Positions 50,182 to 59,960 of a stretch of DNA of 64,000 bases are shown piece by piece. Position numbers and translations under genes: made by a program. A model generated the notes under the pieces. The model searched no databases. It saw only the letters and a program-made list of their open reading frames with translations, and was not told the DNA's origin. The stretch's first letter is position 1. Every line of letters starts with the position of its first letter. This stretch comes from Caprimulgus europaeus (Eukaryota; Chordata; Aves; Caprimulgiformes; Caprimulgidae), in NCBI GenBank assembly GCA_907165065.1, contig OU015540.1, forward strand, positions 5,316,001 to 5,380,000. Reading direction: 5' to 3'.

Positions 50182-50245
50182 ATCATAGAATCATAGAATG
50201 GCTTAGGTTGGAAAAGACCTCTGAAGTCATCTAGTCCAACCGCAA
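50182..50245 (-). mobile_element. CR1 LINE 3' tail, very short
   Basis: The plus strand reads ATCATAGAATCATAGAATGG, then GGTTGGAAAAGACCTCTGAAG and CTAGTCCAACC. Homology fades after about 64 bases, making this one of the shortest recognisable CR1 stubs. It lies at the edge of the GC-rich block leading into the receptor promoter. Confidence 0.85.
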
Positions 50246-50425
50246 TACCTGTTGTGGTGTTAACCAGCCTCTGCTGGAAAGCACGGAAGGAGGGTGGATG
50301 TGATGTTCGAGCAGCAGTAAGCACTGCAGTGCCTGGGTACCTCCCTGCCTTGCTGGAGCTGAGCCCAGGGAACGTGCAGGAGAGGAGGAGGGAGGGGAAC
50401 ATCAAGAAGATGCTCATGCACGAAC

Positions 50426-50600
50426 CTGCCTGGCACTGCCTGGTCATCGCCTGGTCCCTGCCCACTCCTGCCCAGGCCATGGCCGATCCCTGCCTGGTCA
50501 TGCCCTGCCTTGCCCAGTCCTGCCCGGTCCTGCCCGGTCCTGCCCGCTCCCTGCCCTGCCTGGTCACTGCCCAGGCCACGGCGTGGTCCCTGCTCGCTCA
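50426..50600. repeat. Degenerate tandem repeat of CCTGCC(C/T)GGTC units
   Basis: About fifteen imperfect 10-12-base units, best ordered around 50517-50550 where CTGCCCGGTCC repeats almost exactly. It is a GC-rich minisatellite at the border of the CpG island. Confidence 0.7.
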
Positions 50601-51126
50601 TGCCCGGCCCAGGCGGAGCTGTCCCTTCAGCACCACGGCCGGGGCCAGGCGCTTGGAGGCGGGAGGAGCGGCTGGCATGGCTCGGTTCCGCTGGGCTCAG
50701 CCTAGCACGGCCTGGCCCGGGCAGGGACCAGACCCAGGCGGAGGGGAGGGGTCTCCTCTGCAGAACGAGGCTAGAGTGGGGCGTACGGGTGTGCAAGTGG
50801 CGCGGAGTGCGGGTTCGTGGGTGCGAGGGGGGTGCTAAGACTGAGCCGTACCGGCGTGTGCGGGAGGGTGCGAGAGGGAGGGGAGGGGGGGTGTAAAGCG
50901 GGAGCGAACGGGCAGAGGTGCGAGAGTGGGTGTGCGGAGGGAGGGGGGTGCGTGGGCGGGGTGCCTGTGTGTGTGCTGAGGGAGGGAGGGGTGTGCAGGG
51001 CACCTGTAGAAAGGTGTTTGCGAGAGGAGTCTACACAGAGTGTGTGCGTGGGTGCGGGTCTATAAATGTGCGCGTGCTCTGGGGGTGTCTGTCGGGGTCC
51101 GCATGCAGAGCTGCGGGCAGCTACGC

Positions 51127-51262
51127 GGGAGTGTGCGTGCGTGTGTGTTCGGGGAGGTTGTAGGACGGGGCTGTGCGTGTGCAGTGTCCCGCGTGTGAGT
51201 GTGTGTGCGCGTGTGTGAGTGTGTGCGTGTGAGTCTGTGTGTGCGTGTGAGTGTGCGGGGCG
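51127..51262. repeat. GT/GTGC-rich repeat in the receptor 5' leader
   Basis: Alternating purine-pyrimidine sequence (GTGTGTGCGCGTGTGTGAGTG and variants) within the predicted first exon. Such sequence can form Z-DNA and is usually length-variable. The His/Thr-rich antisense translation is an artefact. Confidence 0.8.
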
Positions 51263-51404
51263 CAGGGGCCGGGCGGGTGACAGCCGCGGTGCCTTGGGTG
51301 CGTGGGTGCGGGTGCGTGCGTGTGCCAGCGGGTCCTGCGCTGCGGGCACACGGCCGAGCCGCCCGCGGGAGGAGCCCGGCCCGGCGCTGCCCGCCCTCTG
51401 CCCG

Positions 51405-51796
51405 GTGAGTACCGCCGTGCCGCGGGACCGGGGGAGAACCGGGGAATCGGCGGCGGGGAAGCGGGGCTCTGCGGGCAGCCCCGGAGCCGGGTCCGGCAGC
51501 GCGGTCGCAGGGCAGGCAACTTTCCGGGAAGGGAGCAGGGTGGCGGTGGCTGCGGCCGGGGCTGCGCTCCCGGAGTGTCGGGGGGGACCGTGGCCCCTTT
51601 CCCCTTCCCCCTCCCCTTCTCCCCGCGACCGGGGACGGAGCTCCCGCCGGCTCCGCGGCTCCGCACCGCGCTCCCCAGCGCTCACGGCCGCCTCTCAACT
51701 AAGTTGCCGAGAAGCCATTTCTGACCCGGCACCATCCCCGCGCAGCGAAGGCAGCAGGAGCCCCGCTCATCCTCCTCTCCCCACCCTCTTTTGCAG
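51405..51796 (+). other. Predicted 5'UTR intron of the GPCR gene
   Basis: A strong donor CCCG|GTGAGT at 51405 and an acceptor CCTCTTTTGCAG|GAAC ending at 51796 define a 392-base intron upstream of the coding exon. A noncoding first exon plus one coding exon is a common layout for peptide GPCRs. No transcript evidence is available here, so the pairing is inferred from splice-site quality. Confidence 0.55.
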
Positions 51797-51800
51797 GAAC

Positions 51801-51845
51801 ATGCCGGGAGCGCCCAGGGCAGCGCGGCCGGCTCTGCCCCATTAG
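51801..51845 (+). CDS. Short upstream open reading frame (14 codons) in the GPCR leader
   Basis: It starts at an ATG with A at -3, five bases into the predicted second exon, encodes MPGAPRAARPALPH and stops 28 bases before the receptor ATG. It is not expected to make a functional protein. If translated, it would reduce or condition initiation at the receptor start, a known mode of control for GPCR messages. Position and context are seen; the effect is inferred. Confidence 0.4.
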   Translation: MPGAPRAARPALPH

Positions 51846-51873
51846 CCAGGGGTGTCGGGGGGGGGGCTCAGCC

Positions 51874-53184
51874 ATGAATTCCTCCCCCCTCGGCCCTCTG
51901 CAGCTCTGGCAGGAGGAGAACAGTACCCAAGGTGGGCTCTGGAATGGGAGCCAGGAGCTGGGCTGGGAAGAACTGGAGAAGATGCTCTTCCTGTTCGCAA
52001 AGGAGCCCGTCACCATCAGCCTCACGGTGATGTACCTGGTGTCCTTTGTGGTGGGCTTCGTGGGCAACATCATGTCCATCAGGGTGCTCACTCGGAAGCG
52101 CCGGAGTCGGGTGTCCAGCCTGAGTGCCACCCGCAGCCTCCTCATCAACCTGGCAGTGTGCGACCTCATGGTGGTGTGTGTCTGCATGCCCATCACCGTG
52201 GGCAACCTCATCTACAAAGCCTGGGTGTACGGGGACTTCCTCTGCCGAGCGGTGCCCTTCATCCAGGCTGTTTCTGTCTCTGCCAGCGTCCTCAGCCTGA
52301 CTGTCATCAGCGTGAACAGGTACTACAGCGTGCACAACCCACTCAACGCCCGGTCGTTCTTCACCCAGAAAAGGATCCTCAGCACCATCCTGGTGGTGTG
52401 GTTGCTGTCCTCAGGGATATGCATGCCCCTCATCTTCATGAACAAACGGGATGAGATTGGGGTGGTGGAGGGCTTGCCTCTGGTGTTTTCCATCTGCAGG
52501 GAGATTTGGCCTCAGGAGAGGCTCAAGCAAGCCTACAACTTTCTGCTCTTCTGTGCCCTTTACTGCCTGCCAGTCCTCTTCAACATGGTCATCTGCTTCC
52601 TCACAGTGCGGCGGCTGTGGAGCCGCAGCAGCCAGCTGAAGGAGAGCACTGCCCTGAACCGATCTCTGCCAGCCTCCAGGCTCAAGATCCGGAAGAAGGT
52701 AGCACAGATGGTAGTGGCCCTGGTCCTGCTGTTCGCAATCTCTTGGCTGCCTGTCTACCTGATGGACATCTGGATTGATTTCAATATCCCCAAATCTTTG
52801 CAGGATGTGACTCCTTCTCCTTGGATCCTACAGCTCAGACCTTTTGCCCAGTGGCTTGGCCTCACCAATTCCAGCCTCAACCCTATATGCTATTGCTTTG
52901 TTGGGAACCTTTACAGGTCAGCCAAGGAAATGAAGAGCAAATACCACCAAAGAATGGTCTCTCTCTTTAACTTCTCTCTGTCTGAAGGGACAACCCGTTC
53001 CTCAGTCCCAGAGCTGCTCTCTTACCGGGGTTCAATAGAGCCTTCAAGGAAAGGACCCTTCACCACTCCCACCATGGGCAGGAGATGTCAGGGAGGTCAT
53101 GGCAGTAAGAACAAATGTGGACACTTGAACTCCTGCCAGCATCCCCCTCTGAACACTGTCTCCAACGAGAACACTTCCTTGTAA
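51874..53184 (+). CDS. Class A (rhodopsin-like) G-protein-coupled receptor, peptide-receptor type, orphan
   Basis: A single uninterrupted 436-residue frame with seven hydrophobic spans. The N-terminus carries three N-glycosylation sequons (N2, N16, N24). Family landmarks seen: N65 in TM1 (GFVGN), D97 in TM2 (LAVCD), C124 before TM3 paired with C208 in the second outer loop, NRY at 148-150 where DRY is usual, W176 in TM4, P233 in TM5, SWLP at 290-293 in TM6, NPICY at 336-340 in TM7, then an amphipathic helix 8. The third inner loop is short; the C-tail is about 95 residues, Ser/Thr-rich, and ends TSL, a class I PDZ-ligand pattern. TM3 and TM6 resemble peptide receptors of the orexin, CCK and bombesin/endothelin kind, but no named receptor fits well enough to use a symbol. 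The start has a purine at -3 (GCCATGA) and follows a 5'UTR intron. The ligand is unknown. Confidence 0.93.
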   Translation: MNSSPLGPLQLWQEENSTQGGLWNGSQELGWEELEKMLFLFAKEPVTISLTVMYLVSFVVGFVGNIMSIRVLTRKRRSRVSSLSATRSLLINLAVCDLMVVCVCMPITVGNLIYKAWVYGDFLCRAVPFIQAVSVSASVLSLTVISVNRYYSVHNPLNARSFFTQKRILSTILVVWLLSSGICMPLIFMNKRDEIGVVEGLPLVFSICREIWPQERLKQAYNFLLFCALYCLPVLFNMVICFLTVRRLWSRSSQLKESTALNRSLPASRLKIRKKVAQMVVALVLLFAISWLPVYLMDIWIDFNIPKSLQDVTPSPWILQLRPFAQWLGLTNSSLNPICYCFVGNLYRSAKEMKSKYHQRMVSLFNFSLSEGTTRSSVPELLSYRGSIEPSRKGPFTTPTMGRRCQGGHGSKNKCGHLNSCQHPPLNTVSNENTSL

Positions 53185-54180
53185 TTCTGCTCAGACCTGC
53201 ACCTCATACCCTTACCTTCACTGAATGGCTCTTTAGAGGTCTTTCTGAACCAGATATTTTAATGATGGAAAAAACTTTCTTCTAATCACTCCCACCACCA
53301 GTTCAAAAATACAGAGACAGAGAAAGATGTAAATAATGAGAGAAAAAGATGGCGTATTTTAACTCAGATCAAGTTTTAAGACAAACGATTTTTACTGAGG
53401 ACAAGCAGATGTGCAACCTGTTGCCCAGTCAACACTCACATAATTAGATCGATCAACTTCCCAACGAGTGGGCTCTCCTCACCGCTCCATCCCTGGATGC
53501 AGAGATGCCGTTTGGATACAGCAACGATTTGCCTGCTTGCTGCTGCTCACCCTGTGCTGATAAAAAGCAGCAATCAGAGGCGCTCTCTGCTCCAGATCCG
53601 TCAGTTGTAGTTGCAAGCAGTGGAGAAATGCTAGAAACAGCAGCATAAAAAGTAATAGCGGTGGAGAATTCTGTACACTTTACCACTTGAGATTTCATTG
53701 TCTGATCGTATTGTTTCACTCCTCCATGCAAATAAATTCTCCAGATGTGAAGAGACAGTGCCAGAAGTACTAAAGCAACCATCACCACTCCACATTTGGG
53801 AATCCAGAAGGGATAATGTAGCCTGAGAGGTGATTTAGGAAATGCAATAGGAAAATATTCTTTGGGCATCAGCTCTCTCTCTTACAGCGATGTTCCTGCA
53901 GGTGGAGTGGAAAGAACCGGGCATCTATTAACATGATTTGCACTTGAAAAACCATCCCTTGTTCAGCTGTGTCTGTACCAAACAAAGTCAATGGCATGTG
54001 AAAATAAAAATAGAAAGAGGTTTATAGCTAATAAAATCAGACTCAACTAATGCAATGCTATTTGTCTGGGAAGGAGAGAATCAAAGTGCTTGCTTTTCCT
54101 GAGGATCAGAAGTAGGTTAAAACCTATTTCTTCCATCACCTTCTTTAAAGGAGGCTTTGATAAATAAATTGTGTATTTTT
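53185..54180 (+). other. GPCR 3' flank with candidate poly(A) signals
   Basis: Canonical AATAAA hexamers on the plus strand lie at 53731-53736, 54003-54008 and 54163-54168. I cannot tell which is used. The 3'UTR of the receptor probably runs through part of this block, overlapping the possible minus-strand exon at 53453-53895. Confidence 0.35.
53453..53869 (-). CDS. Possible small single-pass membrane protein or exon (unrecognised)
   Basis: A minus-strand frame of 138 residues starts MPKEYFPIAF. Residues about 26-47 form one clean hydrophobic span (CGVVMVALVLLALSLHIW core) preceded by a Lys/Arg-containing segment, which would suggest a cytoplasmic N-terminus. Twenty-six bases upstream of the ATG on the same strand is a good splice acceptor (pyrimidine-rich, CCACCTGCAG|GAAC, exon edge at 53895). 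A possible donor, CAGG|GTGAGC, lies at 53550, so only the first ~105 residues might be coding. The ATG context is weak and the C-terminal part looks noncoding. An ATTAAA on the minus strand at 53263-53258 could end a transcript. I do not recognise a family; it could equally be a chance frame. Confidence 0.22.
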   Translation of the reverse strand: MPKEYFPIAFPKSPLRLHYPFWIPKCGVVMVALVLLALSLHIWRIYLHGGVKQYDQTMKSQVVKCTEFSTAITFYAAVSSISPLLATTTDGSGAESASDCCFLSAQGEQQQAGKSLLYPNGISASRDGAVRRAHSLGS

Positions 54181-56924
54181 ATTACGTTAGCATCGAAAGG
54201 CCCCACAAAAGCTTGAGAATTCGATTGTGCTGAGCACTGGATCTGTATTCATAAAGCCAGCAAACCTTTCTCCCAAAGAGCTCCAAGTGAAAATACATCA
54301 AACCAGACAACAGGTGAGAGGGGAAAAAAAAAATACAACAAAGACCCAAAAGGCTGGAATGAAACTAGAGATGGGCTCTTCCCCTGCCCAGTGCTATGGA
54401 TGAGGTGATGCTCATCATTTCCTGGTGTCAGAAGAGCTGGTGTCCCGGCTACCTGTGTCCCAGCAGAGCTCTCCTCTTCACAAGCCCAGAACAAACGCAG
54501 CAGCCTTCCTGGGAGAGGATTTTGCATTTAATGGAACTGAGGCTTTTGATGACTTGGGCCTTTTTTTTTTATTACTGAACAAGGGAATGATATTCTGGGA
54601 AATCTAAGTTTCAAATAATACCCTCCTGACTTCTAGGGAGCCTTTTGCTCACAAAAAAATAGAGACAAAAAAATAGCCATTCAACCCAACAGGATTCCCC
54701 CTTTGTAATGATTACACAATAACATTTTATGTTACTAATGATCTGCCTGGAAAACAAAAGATTCCTCTTTAACAGGCACTGCCATCCACAATTTTCATTC
54801 TCTTTTTGTGTGAACGAGAGAAAGAAATTACAACTCCCCAGATTTACTTTGGGTGAGAAATGGCTTTTATGTGTGCTGGGAGATGAGAACATCTGCATTT
54901 TTGCAGGTGATATAGGAGTGCACTGCTTGATCTTTTAGTAGCTGTGGAGAAAAGCCTGTGAAGATTTTATTTCCTCTTTCAAAGCATATTTTTAGGGCTG
55001 GCAAAATGCACCAGGCTGAGGAGTGTTAAAAGCTTGTTCTGAATGCCCACTGACTGCAGGTCCTGGAGACAGATGTCCTCCACCCCCAGACCAGATGCGA
55101 CACAATACCGAAACTTCCTTGCGTTGCCCTGACCAATGTATTTAATCCTGCCCTGAATAAACCACAAAGAAAGGACCAGGAGATGCCAGACCAGCCAGGC
55201 ACATGGTGGCCTAGCTCTGAAAATGGCCAGGATTGAATGATGCAATCAAAGGTGCGAGAAATCCACATTTTAAAGTATTCTAGAGGAGAATTATTATTTT
55301 TTCTCAGCTCATGAGCCATTGCCTGGCTCTTACCCTGAAAGTCTCTGTTTTCTCCATGGAGGCAGAAACACCAGGGACTGTGTGTTCTCCTGAACGTGTC
55401 TGTGCCTTCTCCTCCTGACGCAGAAGCCCATGCCTTTCTCCAGCCCCACGGCGCTCCTGACCTCCAAGCTACACTGTGGCAAGAACCACTTCCACTGGAC
55501 AAGGTCATCTCCTCTTCACACTTTGATATGTATTTTCCAGTTGCATTCGGTGTTCCTGTTTTCCTATAATAAAGTCAAATTGCTCACTTTAACTCTTCTT
55601 TGTCTCCCTCAGTTGCTCCCTCCCTATTCCCCACGCTCCAACTGCTTCTCCACTGCTTCTATAGGGAAACCTCCCCTGCCACTCACCATTACCACTCTTT
55701 GCCTGTGAATACCCCTCCCCTAACAACTCATTCATGTCTTCACTCCTCTGATGAATCCCTTCCTGCCTGCATCCCTTCCTGCCCTGCTGATTTGAACGGT
55801 TCCTTTTGTGCTGCAGACGCCTGTTTGTGATGAAGAACGCTGATTTATTTTGCATGGTTTACCCGACGGCTGCCAGGTAGTAAAGAATTTCGGTCACTAT
55901 CACCCAAGGGTAAATGAGAAGCAGTGACGTCAATGTGAAAGCCACGCAGCGTCCCGTGAGCTGCCTGAGCTCTGGCAGTGATTTTATTAACCTGAACAGG
56001 TCCGTGCAGGGCAGCAGTGCCCGAGTGACTCACGCTGGCTCCCAGTCAGGTGAAACTTCAGCATTTGGGAAAGTGGCTTTTGTCCCCTCCTATCGGATAA
56101 GAGATCTCTTTATATTGAGGGCTGAGAAGATATCTGAGGGTCTCCCAGGCCATGCAAGCTCCTTGTTTGGGATGGAAGGCTCTTTGACAGGCATTCAGGG
56201 GACTCCTGGCCCTTCGAGGAATCAGGAGCAGACATGGCTCTGGCTGGTGAACACAGATGGTTTCCTCAAAGGAGCTCATGCTGCACATCTCACACTCTGT
56301 GTGTGGCTGAGGAAATGTGTTTCTCTTTAAATGCATCCAAGGCAGACTGGAAATGTGAATTTTAGATGTCTTGAGGACAATGTTTTCCTGCGGCAATGCT
56401 GCTAATGCATCTCAGTCCCACTCTTCACCCCGTGGGCCCTTCTTCTCTGCTTTGCCTTTTGAATCAATACAGGCATTTTACCACATTACCAAAATAGGAT
56501 GTTTAAAACAGCTTTACTTTAATCCCTTTGCTGTGGTAAGGACTTACAGAGGGTTGCTGTTTGGTAACTCTCTCTGGGAATATCCCATGATCTGTTCTTG
56601 TACTGCCAGTAGTGTCTCAAAGATGCTACAGGTTTATTTTCTGCCTGTGAGCCACTGGGGAGATGAAAAAAGAGAGAGTCTTTTGTATGAGGTATCACAG
56701 AGGTACATACAATCACGACTGGTATGTAGCCCTCATATGGAGAACGATGAATCACTGTTTCTTATAATAAAATACTCAAGGGAAGCCAGTGAAATGATTA
56801 GCCAGCATGTGTAAGGGGATGGCAGCACCTCTTCTCGCACCGCGAGCAGCAGCTGGGCTCATGGGCAGAGGAGGTGGGCTTCAAGGCGGGTTCGAGGGGA
56901 GACTGGACTCTTGACTGGACTGGT
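54181..56924. other. Intergenic DNA, no gene seen
   Basis: No supported gene. A plus-strand frame through 56380-56814 has a fairly protein-like composition but no recognisable motif or clear splice border, so it is not called. Confidence 0.45.
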
Positions 56925-57106
56925 CAAGCATGGGAACAAGCTGCTGAGGGAAGTGATGGAGTCACCACTCCTGGAGGTGTTCAAAAGGTGCATTGACATG
57001 GCACTTCAGGATGTGGTTTAGCGGGCATGGTGGTGTTGGGTTGACAGTTGGATTTGATGATCTCGTCTAAGGTCTTTTCCAACCTTAATGATTCTGTGAT
57101 TCACAG
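56925..57106 (+). mobile_element. CR1 LINE 3' tail, sense on plus strand
   Basis: The sequence runs from GGTCAAGCATGGGAACAAGC through GGTGGTGTTGGGTTGACAG and TTGGATTTGATGATCTCG to TCTTTTCCAACCTTAATG and ends ATTCTGTGATTC. This is the CR1 3' end in sense orientation, about 180 bases, probably a CR1-Y-like subfamily. The 5' edge is uncertain and could reach about 56870. Confidence 0.88.
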
Positions 57107-59509
57107 CAGAAAGGAATATCAAGGACTAATACTAAACAACAATGCAACTTCTGGCTTAGAGGGCATTGGGTATACAACCTGTAAGTTCCATTCTTACTCC
57201 TTCTCAGGACACATGCTACTGGCCACCACCAGCAGCAGGGTGCTGGGCTGAGCATCATTAGCTCTATTTGGTACCCTTGTTCTTACCTCCCTATGCAAAA
57301 AAAAAAAAGAAAAAGCTCCTCATTAACCTCAGTTCTGTTTTAAAGAGTGAGGGGAGAGCAGAGGATAATTTCAGACCTGGCATAATTTGATCAACAGTAA
57401 GACTTTGCAGGACACAGTCATCTGGAGGTAGGACACGTTAACGCTGACACAGCACAGGCTGAGAAATGCTCACTCAGTCACTGGCAGAGCGAGAGCTGAG
57501 CAGTCCCAGGGGATGGGGCACGGTGCCCACTCCAGTGCAACACAACAGAAATAACAGATCCAGCCTCTTCTAATATTTATCAGCCCTCTCACTGGGTCAG
57601 CACCTTCACTGCAACAACCCTGAGCATCCCAGAAAGAATGGCCTCCAAAGGGAAACTCCTGCCTGGTGGTATTTGACATATTAGACTTATTGATGCTGGG
57701 ATTCACACAAGGATGGAAGCTGGCTGGTGAGTTATCTGCAACCCCAGCAGCCGCCAGCACATTTCCCTTGTGTCCTCCCACACTCCCCCCACCACAGCAC
57801 ATCCCATACACAAACACCTGAGCTCCCCTGACCTGAAACATCCAAAAGAGCTGGGAGAGCTCAGGAGTTGCCTGGGTTTCCGGCACATTGTGATGCCCTT
57901 GTTGTAAAGAACCAGAAAACTATCAGTGTGAATTTTCTAGGAAAAAATCAGCGCAGCTCAGTTTACCTTTGTGATTACATTCAGCATGAAAATAAATCAC
58001 CAGCGGCTGCTAGAAGAACAAATAAAAGAGTAGCTATGAGCAGGCACTACCAAAAAGATTGCTGGAACCCTCTGGGAAAGAGTCAGCCTCCAGGAATGTA
58101 CTGCCTGCCTGGCATGTATGAGGATTGGGTAAGACTTTCCCAAACTTTCTGGGAATGAACGACTACTGCTTTGGTCAGCCCCAGGGGCACAGGAATTGCA
58201 GTAGTTTCTTCCTCTGCCTGGTAAACACCTTTAGGCAAAGTCCTAAAACTGACACAACACAGACTCATGCAACAGCCTACCCCCAGGCTTCCCTGTCAGC
58301 CTATGATGGAGGCTCCTGGCTGCCCCAATTTAGGGATTTTTTTCATTCTTAGCTTGAAGCAACCAGGAAAACCTCATCTGGAGCTACACTAGGATACAAT
58401 CTGGAGAGGGAAGGATGCTGCTTTCCTCCCTACAAGGGTATCTGCTCACTAAAGGTCATGAGGCAGTCATATATCTTAATTATTTCATTAATATTTTATG
58501 CAAATAATAGTTTTAAAATATTTCAGTGATAAAGTTGGATTCAGCACTTGCAGAAATTATTTTTTCAAGTGAGAAACCTATACCAGACTCTTCCTGTTTG
58601 GTGTCTCTTGCTGATGGCAAGAAACCCCCTGAAGAAATCAGTGTCTGGGTTACATGGGTAAAGAGCTGGCTCAGGATTGCCAGAGTAGGGGACACTGATT
58701 ATCTTGTGATTAACCTCAGTGCATGGGGAAGGGGAAGTCTTATGGAGCTGCAATGTGACTTTTAATTTTAAATATTTTCTCTGCTTGACCTTTTCCTTCT
58801 TACCTCATTGTGCCCTAAGACAGCTGGTTTATGTTGCAAACTGGGGGGGTGTAATTATTTGAGATTTTGTTAAAAAAACCAAAAAGCATATGAAATATTT
58901 TTGCACCTGAAAAATCCAGGAATTAACATCCTGTCCCTGTGTGCCTTACCCCTGTCTGCATGGGTTTTTTATGATAACAGATGGGTTCTGTGGAGCACAA
59001 AATGCTGTGTGCACACAGGATGAAATCCCCAAACTTTACTGACTCCCCAGTCAGGCCGGCGTTCCCCAGCCCCAGCACTGCTGGGATCTCCTGGTCCCAT
59101 TTGCAGGGCAGCCAGCACAGCTGGTGGCCAGGCTGTGGCCGTCCCATGTGCCTGGCAGCTTGGCCACTGCAGGTGGTGGCTTTTTGGTGCCTGGCCAAGC
59201 TGAGTCTCCCAGCTCCACACCTCCAAACGCCAAGGACCATGTCCATGAAACAAGCTTAGCCCCAGCCTGGGGATCTGTTGCACTTGGCCAGTGCAGGCTG
59301 GAGAGATTAAACTATTCTCCTTTCTAATCACTGCAGTGAGGCTGAGCCTTTGGAGATGGGCTGTGAGAACCCTCTGACCATGAGCTGGCCATGCCCCAGA
59401 ATCTCTGGGCAGGTGCACTACTACCCCAGCTGCCACCTAGTCTTTGCCTTTCTTAATTTTCCACTCATGTTTTCAGTCAAACCCGGCTTTCCTCTCCTTG
59501 GCCATTCAC
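57107..59509. other. Intergenic DNA, no gene seen
   Basis: Short frames only; an A12 run near 57298-57309. The minus-strand frame at 58969-59436 has no domain-like features. Confidence 0.5.
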
Positions 59510-59960
59510 CACGAGAACGGAGCTGCTGAATTAAAGAGCTGTATAAATGAGTCTTTAGGCAGATGTATCCCATTACCTGGTGCTCACAAGTCATGAGCTG
59601 TTATTTCTCTGTGTGAGGAAGGAAAATGCAGCAACATTCAGGAAACAAGCTAAAAAGTAAAAAAGGGAATGAAAGAAAATCCAGACAGTGAAATAAAACC
59701 ATCTTAAGGCAATTACCTGGGAAGAAATAGAGCTGCCAAGGATATTAAAGCTCACACGCACCTGCTAATCTCTGCTGATAAAGGTCTGACTGGCTGAACT
59801 AATAATGCTATTAAATCTGTAGTAATCATTACCAGAGGCAGTCCAAGGATTTCTCAAAGCCACGTGCCTGGAGGAAGATCATTTCCAGCACGAACCTGCA
59901 CAACCAGCAGCAGGTAAGTGCTACCTGCACCTGAGATGTCAGCGTAATTGCTGAGCGGCT
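59510..59960. promoter_or_regulatory. Candidate conserved noncoding element
   Basis: A frame-free AT-leaning block with AACTAATAATGCTATTAAATC and GTAATCATTACC (an inverted homeobox-like pair near 59821-59832). Motif-level inference only. Confidence 0.25.

Larger units (their letters stand above)
50580..51860 (+). promoter_or_regulatory. CpG island, promoter and 5' leader of the GPCR gene
   Basis: About 1.3 kb of very GC- and CpG-rich DNA ends just before the receptor start. A TATAAA lies at 51061-51066, which would place a start site near 51090. The upper strand is strongly G-rich (runs at 50862-50891 with four or more G-tracts) and then GT-rich (51127-51262). Long open frames across this block on both strands are compositional artefacts of stop-poor GC-rich DNA. 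The TATA call is tentative, since a CpG-island promoter may use dispersed starts. Confidence 0.6.

Noticed and set aside
50771-51685. Long minus-strand frames (up to 304 residues) across the CpG island
   Set aside because: They are antisense to the receptor leader, with His/Thr/Arg/Pro-rich translations produced by GT repeats and stop-poor GC-rich DNA.
52451-52778. Plus-strand alternative frames inside the receptor exon
   Set aside because: Shadows of the receptor coding frame, which has all family hallmarks.
56380-56814. Plus-strand frame of about 144 residues before the third CR1 tail
   Set aside because: Composition is somewhat protein-like, but there is no recognisable motif, family match or convincing splice border.
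56880-56900. GGTTCGA resembling a tRNA B-box
   Set aside because: It has no matching A-box or cloverleaf and lies at the edge of a CR1 tail.
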